This document shows positions 37,979-47,502 of a stretch of 64,000 nt of DNA, piece by piece. The notes beneath the pieces are model-generated. The model saw nothing but the letters and a program-made list of their open reading frames with translations. It was not told where the DNA came from and ran no database searches. A program made the position numbers and the translations under genes. The first letter of the stretch is position 1; each line of letters opens with the position of its first letter. Origin of the DNA: Haliea sp. E1-2-M8 (GTDB lineage: Bacteria; Pseudomonadota; Gammaproteobacteria; Pseudomonadales; Halieaceae); contig NZ_JAUTDR010000004.1 in assembly GCF_030649675.1 (NCBI RefSeq), positions 1 through 64,000 of the forward strand, written 5' to 3'.

Positions 37979-38282
37979 GTCTGCCCCATGATCGACCGCG
38001 GTAGCGCGGCATGCCCTTTGCCGAAGCAAGAACCAAGCCAGATTCCGATACCGTCGTGATTCCCGGATAGAACCCGCTTTCAAGGCTGTTACCGGCCAGG
38101 GGCGCGCACGCTGAGGCTGAAAATCAGGCTTGCGGGAAGGGCCTCGGGCGGCGCTGGTGCCAAACCGGCAAGGACTGCACCCTGTCTGCACCAACATGGT
38201 GCACGGAGGGTGTGCTGCTGTCCAGCCCGCGTAGCCGGGGCGCTCCCGGAACGCGGTCTACGAAACGCGGTTTCCGAAACGC
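37979..38282. other. Intergenic region upstream of ntrB
   Basis: This 304-bp spacer carries no gene. It holds a perfect NtrC binding palindrome (38187-38203) and a 14-bp tandem repeat array (38251-38283). No clear sigma-54 element follows the NtrC site, so repression or modulation of a weak ntrBC promoter is more likely than activation. Confidence 0.6.
38187..38203. promoter_or_regulatory. NtrC binding site upstream of ntrBC
   Basis: TGCACCAACATGGTGCA is a perfect dyad matching the NtrC consensus TGCACCA-N3-TGGTGCA. Its place before ntrBC parallels the NtrC site at E. coli glnLp, where NtrC limits its own synthesis. Confidence 0.85.
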
Positions 38283-38283
38283 T
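38251..38283. repeat. 14-bp tandem repeat array (array 3)
   Basis: Two 14-bp units (ACGCGGTCTACGAA, ACGCGGTTTCCGAA) and part of a third, with a decayed unit before them (38237-38250). The array touches the stop codon of the DUF4124 gene. Confidence 0.7.
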
Positions 38284-38810
38284 CAGTTGCGGTTCTGGAT
38301 ATTGAAGGGGCGCATCACCTGGACGTGCACGGAGTCCGACTCTGCGATTACCTTGCCATCCTCATCTAGGCGCTCAATGGTCAGGTTGTGGCCACCGCGG
38401 AAGACATTGCGCAGCGACCAGCTGGTCTGGGTCTGGGGGGCGCCGCTCGCCGTGCCGTCGATGCGCAGTTGCAGCCGCTCACCGGGTGCAAGTGGAGGCG
38501 TGACACTGGCCTGGACGTCAAAATTACCGACCGCCCCCATGGGGATAACGGTCTGGTCTGTCGGCGCGACCATGCTGACCGTGGGTTTTACTGATGCCTT
38601 GCTATCGGCTTCCGCCGGGCGCTCAGGCTGCAGCTCGGGCGCCGGTGCGGTGTTCAACCGTTTCAGCTTGACCTCTTCGCTCGCCACGCCCTCGGCGGGC
38701 GGCCTGTCCGTGTACACGACGTTGCCCTTGGCATCGGTGGATTTATAGATTGGTTGTGCCTCGGCAGCCCACGGCAGCAGCAGGAGCAACGACAGCAGGC
38801 AGTACCTCAT
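38283..38810 (-). CDS. DUF4124 domain-containing secreted protein
   Basis: The 175-residue protein begins with a signal peptide (MRYCLLSLLLLLPWAAEAQ) and a DUF4124 motif (IYKSTDAKGNVVYTDRPP). A Pro/Glu-rich linker leads to a C-terminal Ig-like beta domain (VSMVAPTDQTVIPMGAVGNF...HNLTIERLDEDGKV). No enzymatic motif is visible. It lies between glnA and ntrB on the same strand, a common place for DUF4124 genes in gammaproteobacteria; the link to nitrogen control is not explained. Confidence 0.87.
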   Translation of the reverse strand: MRYCLLSLLLLLPWAAEAQPIYKSTDAKGNVVYTDRPPAEGVASEEVKLKRLNTAPAPELQPERPAEADSKASVKPTVSMVAPTDQTVIPMGAVGNFDVQASVTPPLAPGERLQLRIDGTASGAPQTQTSWSLRNVFRGGHNLTIERLDEDGKVIAESDSVHVQVMRPFNIQNRN

Positions 38811-38867
38811 GGTGGTAGTCCTCTTTCCCGGTGGCAGCAGCAATGAAGATAGCAGAAAAGGGCGCAG

Positions 38868-38938
38868 CGACCTACGCGGCCGACTGTCCGGGGGAAATAC
38901 GCAAAAAAAAGCCCGCACTGGGCGGGCCGCGTAGGTCG
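38868..38938. repeat. Perfect 14-bp inverted repeat bracketing the glnA terminator
   Basis: CGACCTACGCGGCC at 38868-38881 is exactly the reverse complement of 38925-38938. In the glnA transcript the first arm comes just before, and shares three bases with, the terminator stem. The outer stem and the terminator stem would therefore compete. Confidence 0.75.
38903..38927 (-). terminator. Rho-independent terminator of glnA
   Basis: On the minus strand GCCCGC-CCAGT-GCGGGC is followed by eight T residues, 37 bp past the glnA stop. It separates glnA from the DUF4124-ntrBC genes and should allow only limited read-through. Confidence 0.92.
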
Positions 38939-38963
38939 GGCCGGAAACTTGCAGTTGGATCTG

Positions 38964-40370
38964 TTACACGGAGTAGTACATGTCGAACTCGACCGGGTGG
39001 GTGGTCATGTTCAGGCGCTGCACGTCAGCCTGCCTGAGTTCGATGTAGCCGTCGATCATGTCGTCGGTGAACACGCCACCGGCGGTCAGGAAGCTGCGGT
39101 CCGCATCCAGTGCGTCCAGAGCCTCGGGCAGGCTGGAGCACACGGTGGGGATGGCCTTGCCTTCCTCGGGCGGCAGGTCGTACAGGTCCTTGTCCGCGGC
39201 GTCGCCGGGGTGGAGCTTGTTCTGGATGCCGTCCAGGCCGGCCATCAGCAATGCTGCGAAAGCCAGGTAGGGGTTGGCCGACGGGTCGGGGAAGCGTACT
39301 TCAATGCGCTTGCCCTTGGGGCTGGCCACGTAGGGGATGCGGATGGAGGCGGAGCGGTTGCGGGCCGAGTAGGCCAGCATCACTGGCGCTTCAAAGCCGG
39401 GTACCAGGCGCTTGTAGGAGTTGGTTCCCGGGTTGGTGAAGGCGTTCAGCGCCTTGGCATGCTTGATTATACCGCCAATGTAGTACAGCGCAGTCTCGGA
39501 CAGGCCGGAGTAGCCGTCACCGGCAAATGTATTGACGCCGTCCTTGGAGATGGACATGTGCACGTGCATGCCGGAACCGTTGTCGCCGACCAACGGCTTG
39601 GGCATGAAGGTCGCGGTCTTGCCGTAGGCGTGAGCCACATTGTGCACACAGTATTTGAGGATCTGTACCTCGTCTGCCTTCTTGACCAGGGTGTTGAACT
39701 TGACCCCGATCTCGCACTGGCCGGCAGTACCGACTTCGTGGTGATGCACTTCGATGTCCAGGCCCATCTGTTCCATGGCGGTGCACATGGCGGCACGAAT
39801 ATCGTGCAGCGAGTCTACCGGCGGGACCGGGAAGTAGCCGCCCTTGACCCGCGGACGGTGGCCGGTGTTGCCGTCTTCCTGATGCAGGTTGGAGGACCAT
39901 GCGGCCTCTGATGAGCTGATGGCGTAGCCGGCACCGGAGATATCGGCATGCCACTTGATGTCGTCAAAGACGAAAAATTCGGGTTCCGGACCGAAGAAAG
40001 CGGTGTCGCCAATGCCCGTGGATTTCAGGTATTCCTGGGCGCGGTGGGCGACGGAGCGCGGGTCCCGTTCGTAGCCCTGCATGGTGCTGGGCTCGACAAT
40101 ATCGCAGCGCAGGATGACAGTGCTGTCATCGGTGAAGGGGTCCAGCACGCTGCTGCTGTCGTCCGGCATCAGGATCATGTCAGATTCATTGATGCCCTTC
40201 CAGCCGGCGATGGAGGAGCCGTCAAACATCTGGCCATCTTCGAAGAAGTCCTCGTTGACTGCCGTTGCGGGTATGGTGACGTGCTGCTCTTTGCCCTTGG
40301 TGTCGGTGAATCGCAGGTCTACCCAGCGGGCTTCGCTTTCGTTGATCAGGTTCAGAGTATGCTCTGACAT
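38964..40370 (-). CDS. glnA: Type I glutamine synthetase
   Basis: The 468-residue enzyme makes glutamine from glutamate, ammonia and ATP as a dodecamer. Family signatures include [30 protein letters not shown], and [10 protein letters not shown]. The adenylylation site Tyr397 lies in [10 protein letters not shown], so GlnE control is likely. The ATG at 40370 has GGAGGAC about 6 bp upstream. Transcription from a sigma-54 promoter with upstream NtrC sites is indicated. Confidence 0.98.
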   Translation of the reverse strand: MSEHTLNLINESEARWVDLRFTDTKGKEQHVTIPATAVNEDFFEDGQMFDGSSIAGWKGINESDMILMPDDSSSVLDPFTDDSTVILRCDIVEPSTMQGYERDPRSVAHRAQEYLKSTGIGDTAFFGPEPEFFVFDDIKWHADISGAGYAISSSEAAWSSNLHQEDGNTGHRPRVKGGYFPVPPVDSLHDIRAAMCTAMEQMGLDIEVHHHEVGTAGQCEIGVKFNTLVKKADEVQILKYCVHNVAHAYGKTATFMPKPLVGDNGSGMHVHMSISKDGVNTFAGDGYSGLSETALYYIGGIIKHAKALNAFTNPGTNSYKRLVPGFEAPVMLAYSARNRSASIRIPYVASPKGKRIEVRFPDPSANPYLAFAALLMAGLDGIQNKLHPGDAADKDLYDLPPEEGKAIPTVCSSLPEALDALDADRSFLTAGGVFTDDMIDGYIELRQADVQRLNMTTHPVEFDMYYSV

Positions 40371-40489
40371 TGGTTGTCCTCCATGGGATATAAAGTCGTG
40401 CCACAATACGGCGCAGTGCGTGTTCCTGGTGCAGCGGTTGCTTGCGAGCGCCCCGACAGCGGCCAGAGAATCTTGGCACCTTAACTGTC

Positions 40490-40506
40490 AGCAAAACCCG
40501 TGCCAA
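40490..40506 (-). promoter_or_regulatory. Sigma-54 (-24/-12) promoter of glnA
   Basis: The minus strand reads TTGGCACGGGTTTTGCT, matching the RpoN consensus YTGGCACG-N4-TTGCW. Transcription would begin near 40479, about 110 bases before the glnA ATG. Confidence 0.93.
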
Positions 40507-40575
40507 TAGTGGAATCGCTTAAGCAGCTGATTTTTGGTATGTTATCACCACCTCGGAATGGATGCGCGATTGTGG

Positions 40576-40592
40576 TGCACCACAATGGAGCA
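40576..40592. promoter_or_regulatory. NtrC binding site 1 of glnA
   Basis: TGCACCACAATGGAGCA differs from the consensus dyad TGCACCA-N3-TGGTGCA at one position. Its centre lies about 105 bp upstream of the predicted glnA start site, the position of the strong NtrC site at E. coli glnAp2. Confidence 0.82.
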
Positions 40593-40596
40593 TAAG

Positions 40597-40613
40597 CGCC
40601 TTATTATGGTGCG
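40597..40613. promoter_or_regulatory. Weak NtrC-like site 2 of glnA
   Basis: CGCCTTATTATGGTGCG keeps one good TGGTGC half-site, about two helical turns upstream of site 1. It may allow cooperative binding. Confidence 0.4.
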
Positions 40614-40761
40614 CGGCGGGCGCCGGCAAGGAGGATAGCAGGTAGCCCGGGTTCAGCGGGCAGCTCCGGTTGCCGGGCCGGCGCGCAGCGACTGGTCCCG
40701 CCTAAGCGAAATACAGCACTATAACCACAATCCCTCACTGCAACTGCTGCCCCTGCCGGGG

Positions 40762-40767
40762 TATAAT
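40762..40767 (+). promoter_or_regulatory. -10 element of typA
   Basis: A perfect TATAAT lies 45 bp before the TTG start of typA. No good -35 hexamer is present at 16-18 bp. Confidence 0.5.
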
Positions 40768-40811
40768 CCGCCGCCTTTTTTACTGTCGTGTCCCCGGACC
40801 GAGGAATTCCC

Positions 40812-42623
40812 TTGATCGAGAAGCTTCGCAACATCGCCATCATCGCCCACGTTGACCATGGCAAAACCACCCTGGTGGATTGTCTGTTGAACCAGTCAGG
40901 CACCCTCGATCGCCGGTCCGAGGGCGCGGAGCGGATCATGGACTCCAATGACCAGGAGCGTGAACGCGGCATCACCATCCTCGCCAAGAATACCGCGATC
41001 AAGTGGCACGACTACCAGATCAACATCGTCGATACCCCCGGACACGCCGACTTCGGCGGCGAAGTGGAGCGGGTACTGTCCATGGTGGACTCGGTGCTGC
41101 TGCTGGTGGATGCGGTGGACGGTCCCATGCCCCAGACCCGCTTCGTGACTTCCAAGGCCTTCGAGCAGGGCCTGAACCCGATTGTGGTGGTGAACAAGGT
41201 CGACCGCCCCGGCGCGCGCCCGGACTGGGTGGTGGACCAGGTGTTCGACCTGTTCGTCCGCCTCGGCGCCACCGATGAGCAGCTGGACTTCCCCATTGTC
41301 TTCGCTTCCGCGATCCAGGGCATTTCCGGCCTGGACCACGAGGACATGGCGACGGACATGGAGCCGCTGTTTCAGACCGTGATCGACAAGGTGCCGGCAC
41401 CGGCGGTGAATCGGGACGGCCCCCTGCAGCTGCAGATCAGTGCCCTGGACTACAACAGCTATGTCGGGGTCATCGGCGTGGGCCGCATTACCCGTGGCAC
41501 CCTCAAGCCCAATACCCAGGTCACGGTTATCGGCGCCGATGGCAAGACCCGCAACGGCCGGATTCAGCAGGTCATGGGCTACATGGGGCTGGAGCGTATC
41601 GAAGTGCCCGTGGCGGAGGCGGGAGATATCGTCTGCGTTACTGGAATCGAGGGCCTGAATATCTCCGATACCCTGTGCGACCCCGCCACGGTGGAGGCCC
41701 TGCCGCCGCTGACCGTGGATGAGCCCACCGTCAGCATGACCTTCCAGGTCAACGACTCGCCCTTCGCCGGTCGCGAGGGCAAGTTTGTCACCACCCGCAA
41801 TATCAAGGAGCGCCTGGAGCGGGAGCTCATCCACAACGTGGCGCTGCGGGTGGAGCCGGGCGATACGCCGGACAAGTTCAAGGTTTCCGGGCGCGGCGAA
41901 CTGCACCTGTCGGTGTTGATCGAAAATATGCGCCGCGAGGGCTTTGAGCTGGGGGTCTCCCGCCCGGAAGTGATCCAGAAGGAAATCGACGGGGTGATGC
42001 AGGAGCCTTATGAGCAGCTGGTGATTGACTGTGAAGAGCCACACCAGGGCGCAATCATGGAAGAGCTGGGCCTGCGCCGCGCCTCGCTGGAGAACATGTC
42101 TCCCGACGGCAAGGGCCGGATACGGCTGGAGTTTATCATTCCCGCCCGCGGCCTTATCGGCTTCCGCGGCATGTTCATGACCATGACCTCAGGCAGCGGT
42201 ATTCTCACCCACGTGTTCGACCACTACGGTCCGGTGAAGAACCAGGAAATTGCCAAGCGCAGCAACGGCGTGCTGGTGTCCATGGTCAAGGGCAAGACCC
42301 TGGCCTACTCCCTGTTTACCCTGCAGGATCGCGGGCGCCTGTTCATCGGCCCCAACGTGGAAGTGTATGAGGGCCAGATCATCGGCCTGCACAGCCGCAA
42401 CAACGACCTCACTGTAAACCCGATCAAGGGCAAGCAGCTGACCAACGTCCGCGCCTCGGGCACGGACGAGGCCCTGACCCTGACGCCCCATGTCCGTCAC
42501 AGCCTGGAGCAGGCGCTGGAGTTTGTTGAGGACGACGAGCTGGTGGAAGTGACCCCGGAAAGCATCCGTCTGCGCAAGAAGTTCCTGCTTGAGCATGAGC
42601 GCCGCCGCGCCAGCCGTTCCTGA
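40812..42623 (+). CDS. typA: Ribosome-associated GTPase TypA/BipA
   Basis: The TTG at 40812 gives the family N-terminus (M)[19 protein letters not shown] and has GAGGAA 5 bp upstream; a GTG at 40788 would add eight atypical residues. The 603-residue translational GTPase carries the P-loop [31 protein letters not shown] and NKVDR, followed by EF-G-like domains and the BipA C-terminal domain. It helps 50S assembly at low temperature and in stress. dtd follows after 39 bp. Confidence 0.96.
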   Translation: MIEKLRNIAIIAHVDHGKTTLVDCLLNQSGTLDRRSEGAERIMDSNDQERERGITILAKNTAIKWHDYQINIVDTPGHADFGGEVERVLSMVDSVLLLVDAVDGPMPQTRFVTSKAFEQGLNPIVVVNKVDRPGARPDWVVDQVFDLFVRLGATDEQLDFPIVFASAIQGISGLDHEDMATDMEPLFQTVIDKVPAPAVNRDGPLQLQISALDYNSYVGVIGVGRITRGTLKPNTQVTVIGADGKTRNGRIQQVMGYMGLERIEVPVAEAGDIVCVTGIEGLNISDTLCDPATVEALPPLTVDEPTVSMTFQVNDSPFAGREGKFVTTRNIKERLERELIHNVALRVEPGDTPDKFKVSGRGELHLSVLIENMRREGFELGVSRPEVIQKEIDGVMQEPYEQLVIDCEEPHQGAIMEELGLRRASLENMSPDGKGRIRLEFIIPARGLIGFRGMFMTMTSGSGILTHVFDHYGPVKNQEIAKRSNGVLVSMVKGKTLAYSLFTLQDRGRLFIGPNVEVYEGQIIGLHSRNNDLTVNPIKGKQLTNVRASGTDEALTLTPHVRHSLEQALEFVEDDELVEVTPESIRLRKKFLLEHERRRASRS

Positions 42624-42662
42624 ACGGCCGCAGTCGCGACCGGCTGCACCGCGGCCGCCAGC

Positions 42663-43103
42663 GTGAGGGCCCTGCTGCAGCGAGTGGCGCGCGCGAGCGT
42701 CCAGGTGCAGGGCCGCTGTGTCGGCGAGATCGGCCCCGGGTTGCTGGTGTTTCTGGGCCTGGACCGGGACGACAGCCGCGAGCTGGGCACCCGCCTGCTC
42801 CAGAGGCTGCTGGCCTATCGCATGTTTGCCGATAACCAGGGGCGCATGAACAGCAGTGTGGCGGACGTGGAGGGTGGGGTGCTGCTGGTGTCCCAGTTCA
42901 CCCTGTCCGCCGATACCCGCAAAGGGCTGCGGCCGGGTTTCTCCAGTGCGCTGCCGCCGGCCGAGGCCGAACCCCTCTATGACTGGATGCTGGCCGAGCT
43001 GTGGCAGCGCCACCCGCGGGTGGCCGCCGGTGAATTTGGCGCCGACATGCAGGTGAGCCTGGTCAACGACGGCCCGGTCACTTTCCTGCTGGAGCTCAGC
43101 TGA
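42663..43103 (+). CDS. dtd: D-aminoacyl-tRNA deacylase
   Basis: The 146-residue enzyme hydrolyses D-aminoacyl-tRNAs and glycyl-tRNA-Ala. The signatures MRALLQRVARASV (GTG start), SQFTLSADTRKG and the Gly-cis-Pro motif in VNDGPVTF are present. It follows typA and overlaps the convergent elaA-like gene by 8 bp at the 3' end. Confidence 0.96.
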   Translation: MRALLQRVARASVQVQGRCVGEIGPGLLVFLGLDRDDSRELGTRLLQRLLAYRMFADNQGRMNSSVADVEGGVLLVSQFTLSADTRKGLRPGFSSALPPAEAEPLYDWMLAELWQRHPRVAAGEFGADMQVSLVNDGPVTFLLELS

Positions 43104-43548
43104 GCCGCAGCCGCATGTGCAGGTGGAGAATACCGTCCTCCAGGTAGGGTTCGCCCTCGCCGACAAAACCAAGGCTTGAGTAAAACGCCTGCAAATAGGC
43201 CTGGGCGCCGATGTAGATGTCGGTCTGCGGCCACTGCTGGCGATTGAAGTCGATGCCGTGCTGTACCAGGTCCCGCCCCAGCCCCGTGCCTCTGGCGGCC
43301 GGGTTCACCACGATGCGGCCCAGCGAGCTTTCCGCATAGGCCAGCCCGGGCGGCAGGCAGCGCTGGTAGGCCAGCAGCGTATCCCCCTCCAGGCAGCGCA
43401 TGTGCCAGGCGTGCCGGTCGAGGCCGTCGAGGTCCGGGTAGGCACAGTTCTGTTCCACTACAAACACATCCTGGCGCAGCTGCAGCAGGGCGTACAATTG
43501 CGCCGCGTCCAGAGAGGCAAACGGGGTATTCAGCCAGTGCTGGGTCAT
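43096..43548 (-). CDS. elaA: ElaA-like GNAT N-acetyltransferase
   Basis: The 150-residue GNAT protein matches ElaA: LRQDVFVVEQNCAYPDLDGLD near the start, the acetyl-CoA loop as RIVVNPAARGTGLGRDLV, and YLQAFYSSLGFVGEGEPYLEDGI. ElaA's natural acceptor is uncertain. It is 2 bp downstream of the slyD-like gene on the same strand. Confidence 0.92.
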   Translation of the reverse strand: MTQHWLNTPFASLDAAQLYALLQLRQDVFVVEQNCAYPDLDGLDRHAWHMRCLEGDTLLAYQRCLPPGLAYAESSLGRIVVNPAARGTGLGRDLVQHGIDFNRQQWPQTDIYIGAQAYLQAFYSSLGFVGEGEPYLEDGILHLHMRLRLS

Positions 43549-43550
43549 CG

Positions 43551-44033
43551 TCAGTGGTGGTGGCCGCCGACGCCGTGGGCGTGGCCGTGGGTGATTTCCT
43601 CGGGAGTCGCTGCGCGTACCTCGACGATGTCGATATCAAATATCAGGGTCTGGCCTGCCAGCGGGTGATTGGTGTCGATCTCGGCGCTGTGGCGCCCGAC
43701 CTTGGTCACCGTCACCGGGTGGCGCCCCTCGGCGGTGTTGAGTTGCACGGTCATGCCGGGTTTTAGGGCCCCGCGGTAGACCAGGTGCTTGACCGGCACC
43801 TTCTGTACCCGGTCTTCGCGACGCTCGCCATAGGCCTGCTCCGGGGTAAGCGTTATCTCCAGATGGGCGCCGGCCTCAAGCCCTTCCAGGGCCGTCTCCA
43901 GCGCCGGGATAATATTGTTGGCACCGTGCAGGTAGGCGGTGGCTTCCCCGTCCCGGGAGGTTTCAAGATCCTCTCCGCTGCTGTTGCGGAGCGTGTAGTG
44001 GAAGCTGGCGACGGTCTGATTGCTGATTTTCAC
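43551..44033 (-). CDS. FKBP-type peptidyl-prolyl isomerase, SlyD-like
   Basis: The GTG at 44033 begins VKISNQTVASFHYTLRN and has AAGGGG 9 bp upstream; an ATG at 44072 would add 13 residues without a ribosome binding site. The 160-residue protein has an FKBP domain interrupted by an IF chaperone insert (about 65-115, LTPEQAYGERREDRVQKVP) and ends in a short His-rich tail (HGHAHGVGGHHH) that could bind Ni or Zn, as in SlyD. It precedes the elaA-like gene by 2 bp. Confidence 0.9.
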   Translation of the reverse strand: MKISNQTVASFHYTLRNSSGEDLETSRDGEATAYLHGANNIIPALETALEGLEAGAHLEITLTPEQAYGERREDRVQKVPVKHLVYRGALKPGMTVQLNTAEGRHPVTVTKVGRHSAEIDTNHPLAGQTLIFDIDIVEVRAATPEEITHGHAHGVGGHHH

Positions 44034-44252
44034 GTTCTCGGGCCCCTTGGTCGGAAAGTGAAATTTTATCATGCGAGCCGCTGCAGTGCGCCCGGGTAAA
44101 GTGCAATTAAGCCGGCTTGGCGATTCTCCGGCAGGGGATTAGTTGCTACTATTCCGGACGGATCGCGCGCGGGCGGACAGGTCGTACATAACGCTCGCCG
44201 CCGGGGCAAGGGGACCGCCAGAGTCCCCGTCGCAACTACAAAGAGCACAGTG

Positions 44253-45065
44253 ATGCTGGTTAACGCAGAACTTTCGCAGGACTTCTCCCGCTTGAACAAA
44301 CAGTTCAAGGAGCTGGTGTCAGCGCTCATCGACATGGTCAACTTGCCGCCGGTCAGGATGGAGGTGGAAGCAGTCCGGCAGGGCAACTTCCGCGGCTTTG
44401 ACAGCAACCGGTTCTATCTCGTCGATAGCGGCTCCCTTTCGGCCCGCTACCAGGACCGCACTGTCTATATTCTCGATGAAGGGGATTTGCTCCTGCCCGA
44501 CATCGCCGGCACCAGCCACGCCGGCATGGCGGTATTTTATGGCAGTGAGGCCGGTGCCAGCCTGTACGGCTATTCCGGCCTGGAGTTCATGCAGTGCTTG
44601 TTCAGCGAGCCCAGCGCGGTCAAGGTCTGGACCCGCCTGCTGATCACCTACGCAGGCCTCATGTTGCGGATTACCGCAGCCAATACCCGGGAAGACGCGG
44701 TGGCTACCCCCGGTTTTGAAGAGTATCAGCCAGGGGAAATCATCATCCACCAGGGTGAGCGGGCCGAATATGTGTTCAATCTTTCCGCCGGTACCGCGGA
44801 AGTGATAGTCGATGAGGTGATTGTCGGTCGCATCAACGAGGGCGAGATTTTTGGTGCCATGGCTGCGCTCACCCAATCCGATCGCAGTGCCACGGTGCGG
44901 GCGCGGACCCGCTGTTCCGTGGTGAAGGTCCCGAACGAGCAGTTTACCGACCTGATCAGGAGCAACCCGGCCACTATCCACAGCCTGTTGGTGGATATGG
45001 CCAACTCCATCGTCAATCTCAACGAGCAGCTGGTAGGCTTGCGTAACCAGCCCGGCGGCAGCTGA
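44253..45065 (+). CDS. Cyclic nucleotide-binding domain protein without DNA-binding domain
   Basis: The 270-residue protein has an N-terminal alpha/beta region of unknown type (1-145) and a C-terminal cyclic nucleotide-binding fold (about 155-255) with the pattern YQPGEIIIHQGERAEYVFNLSAGTAEVI and GEIFGAMAALTQSDRSATVRA. No helix-turn-helix follows, so it is not a Crp-type regulator. The phosphate-binding cassette lacks the clear R-x-A-T arginine geometry of Crp, so cAMP binding is uncertain. It sits upstream of parC with a separate array-containing spacer. Confidence 0.8.
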   Translation: MLVNAELSQDFSRLNKQFKELVSALIDMVNLPPVRMEVEAVRQGNFRGFDSNRFYLVDSGSLSARYQDRTVYILDEGDLLLPDIAGTSHAGMAVFYGSEAGASLYGYSGLEFMQCLFSEPSAVKVWTRLLITYAGLMLRITAANTREDAVATPGFEEYQPGEIIIHQGERAEYVFNLSAGTAEVIVDEVIVGRINEGEIFGAMAALTQSDRSATVRARTRCSVVKVPNEQFTDLIRSNPATIHSLLVDMANSIVNLNEQLVGLRNQPGGS

Positions 45066-45072
45066 GCGCTTA

Positions 45073-45118
45073 CCCCTGGCTACGCGCCCCTGGTCGGGCA
45101 CCCCTGGCCGGGCGCCCC
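45073..45118. repeat. 14-bp tandem repeat array (array 4)
   Basis: Three 14-bp units (CCCCTGGCTACGCG, CCCCTGGTCGGGCA, CCCCTGGCCGGGCG) and a CCCC start of a fourth occupy the spacer between the cyclic nucleotide-binding gene and parC. Confidence 0.85.
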
Positions 45119-45178
45119 GCACGGCAGTAGCAGCGCCGTTGTTCCCGGCAATCACAAACAGAAACAGGTTCTTTTTGC

Positions 45179-47431
45179 ATGTCTGAAATAGTGGAAATCG
45201 ACAGCGATGGCATCGAGCAGGTATCGATGCAGAAGTACACGGAAAAGGCGTATCTGGATTATTCCATGTACGTCATTCTCGACCGCGCCCTGCCCCACAT
45301 AGGTGATGGTCTGAAGCCGGTACAACGGCGCATCATCTATGCCATGAGCGAGCTGGGCCTCAAGGCCAGCGCCAAGTTCAAGAAGTCCGCCCGCACGGTG
45401 GGCGATGTGATCGGCAAGTTCCACCCCCACGGCGACAGCGCCGCCTACGAGGCCATGGTGTTGATGGCCCAGAATTTCAGCTATCGCTACCCGCTGGTGG
45501 ACGGCCAGGGCAACTGGGGCTCCCCGGACGATCCCAAGTCCTTTGCCGCCATGCGCTATACCGAATCCCGCCTCACCGCCTATGCGGACGTTCTGCTGGG
45601 GGAGTTGGGCCAGGGCACCGCCGATTGGGTGCCCAACTTCGACGGTACCCTGGAGGAGCCTTCGGTGCTGCCGGCCCAGGTGCCCAATGTGCTGCTCAAC
45701 GGCACCACCGGCATCGCGGTGGGTATGGCCACCGATATCCCGCCGCACAACCTGCGCGAGGTGGTAACGGCGGCGATCCGCCTGCTGGAGTCGCCCCGGG
45801 CAACCGTTGCCGAACTCTGTGAGCATGTCCAGGGCCCGGATTTCCCCACCGAGGCGGAGATCATCACTCCGCGCGCGGAGATCCGCGCCCTGTATGAAAC
45901 TGGCCGCGGCGGCCTGCGCATGCGCGCGGTGTGGGAGCGCGAGGGCGGCGATATCATCGTCCGCGCCCTGCCCTACCAGGTGTCCGGTTCCCGGGTGCTG
46001 GAGCAGATTGCGCAGCAGATGCAGGCGAAAAAACTGCCAATGGTGGCTGACCTGCGGGACGAATCGGATCACGAGAACCCCACCCGCCTGGTGATCGTGC
46101 CGCGTTCCTACCGGGTCGATCTCGAGGCGGTGATGAGCCACCTGTTCGCCACTACCGACCTGGAGAAGACCTACCGGGTCAATCTCAACATGATCGGGAC
46201 CGATGGCCGCCCGGGGGTCAAGTCCCTGGACCGGATCCTGCGCGAGTGGCTGCAGTTCCGGACCGTCACCGTGCGCCGGCGCCTGGAGTACCGCCTCGAT
46301 CGGGTACTGAAACGCCTGCACATTCTCGAAGGCTATTTGGTCGCATACCTCAATATCGACGAGGTGATCCACATCATCCGCACCGAGGACAAGCCCAAGG
46401 CCGCGCTGATGGCGCGCTTCGCCCTGACCGACACCCAGGCCGAGGCGATCCTGGAACTGAAGCTGCGCAACCTCGCCAAGCTGGAGGAAATGAAGATCCG
46501 TGGCGAGCAGGACGAGCTGGCCCGGGAACGGGACCACCTTCAGCTAATCCTGGGCAGTGAGACACGCCTGAAAACCCTGATCCGCAAGGAACTGCAGGCA
46601 GTGGCAGAGCAGTTCGGCGACGACCGCCGCTCACCGATCGCGGAGCGCGAGGAGGCCCGGGCCTTCAGCGAACTGGAGTTGATGAGCGCCGACCCGATCA
46701 CTGTCGTGCTCTCCGCAAAGGGCTGGATTCGCGCCGCCAAGGGTCACGATATCGACTCGGGCAGCCTGAGCTACAAATCCGGCGACGGCTTCAAGCTGGA
46801 GGCCCGCGGCCGCAGCAACCAGCCCACGGTAATCCTGGATTCCACGGGCCGGGCCTATACCCTGCCCTCACACAACCTGCCTTCGGCGAGGGGCCAGGGG
46901 GAGCCGGTAACGGGGCGCATCAGTCCCCCCTCCGGCGCCACCTTTGAGGGTCTGTTGCTGGCGGACGACAGTCAGCGCTTCCTGCTCGCCAGCGATGCCG
47001 GCTACGGTTTTGTCGCGCTGTTTGCCGACCTGCAGGGGAAGAATCGGGCCGGCAAGGGCGTGCTCTCGCTGCCCAAGGGCGGCCAGGTGCTGCAGCCGGC
47101 GCCGGTTCCCGCGCAGGACGAGGGCGCCTGGGTGGCGGCGGTTTCCAACGAGGGCCGCCTGCTGGTGTTCCCGTTGGTGGACCTGCCCCAGCTCGCCCGC
47201 GGCAAGGGCAACAAGATCATGGGCATTCCCTCGGCGAGGGTGCTGAGCCGCGACGAATTCCTGGTCGCTGTGCGGGTGATCAGCGAGGTGCAGTCCCTGG
47301 TAATCCTGGCGGGCAAGCGCCACCTCACCCTCAAGTTCAGCGAACTGGAACATTACCGTGGCGAGCGCGGCCGCCGTGGCAACAAGCTGCCGCGAGGTTT
47401 TCAGAAGGTTGACGGGATGCGGGTGGAGTAA
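45179..47431 (+). CDS. parC: DNA topoisomerase IV subunit A
   Basis: The 750-residue subunit decatenates chromosomes with ParE. The catalytic Tyr135 lies in [14 protein letters not shown]. The quinolone-determining region [13 protein letters not shown] keeps Ser87 and Glu91, the sensitive-type residues (equivalent to E. coli Ser80 and Glu84). The C-terminal beta-pinwheel includes repeats such as [20 protein letters not shown]. ParE is not in the window. Confidence 0.97.
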   Translation: MSEIVEIDSDGIEQVSMQKYTEKAYLDYSMYVILDRALPHIGDGLKPVQRRIIYAMSELGLKASAKFKKSARTVGDVIGKFHPHGDSAAYEAMVLMAQNFSYRYPLVDGQGNWGSPDDPKSFAAMRYTESRLTAYADVLLGELGQGTADWVPNFDGTLEEPSVLPAQVPNVLLNGTTGIAVGMATDIPPHNLREVVTAAIRLLESPRATVAELCEHVQGPDFPTEAEIITPRAEIRALYETGRGGLRMRAVWEREGGDIIVRALPYQVSGSRVLEQIAQQMQAKKLPMVADLRDESDHENPTRLVIVPRSYRVDLEAVMSHLFATTDLEKTYRVNLNMIGTDGRPGVKSLDRILREWLQFRTVTVRRRLEYRLDRVLKRLHILEGYLVAYLNIDEVIHIIRTEDKPKAALMARFALTDTQAEAILELKLRNLAKLEEMKIRGEQDELARERDHLQLILGSETRLKTLIRKELQAVAEQFGDDRRSPIAEREEARAFSELELMSADPITVVLSAKGWIRAAKGHDIDSGSLSYKSGDGFKLEARGRSNQPTVILDSTGRAYTLPSHNLPSARGQGEPVTGRISPPSGATFEGLLLADDSQRFLLASDAGYGFVALFADLQGKNRAGKGVLSLPKGGQVLQPAPVPAQDEGAWVAAVSNEGRLLVFPLVDLPQLARGKGNKIMGIPSARVLSRDEFLVAVRVISEVQSLVILAGKRHLTLKFSELEHYRGERGRRGNKLPRGFQKVDGMRVE

Positions 47432-47502
47432 GCCATGCGCAGGGTTTGCGCAGGAAGAGCGCCATGGGCGTGAGCAGACTAACCAATAACGAGGAGAAAA
47501 GC

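Larger units (their letters stand above)
40371..40811. other. Divergent regulatory region glnA/typA
   Basis: This 441-bp non-coding spacer contains the glnA leader (~110 nt), the sigma-54 promoter, two NtrC sites and, on the other strand, the typA promoter. No further gene is seen. Confidence 0.8.

Noticed and set aside
40473..40486. Second RpoN-like TTGGCACC on the plus strand toward typA
   Set aside because: No TTGC-type -12 element follows at the required spacing.
45422..45470. Quinolone-resistance substitution in parC
   Set aside because: Ser87 and Glu91 are the sensitive-type residues.
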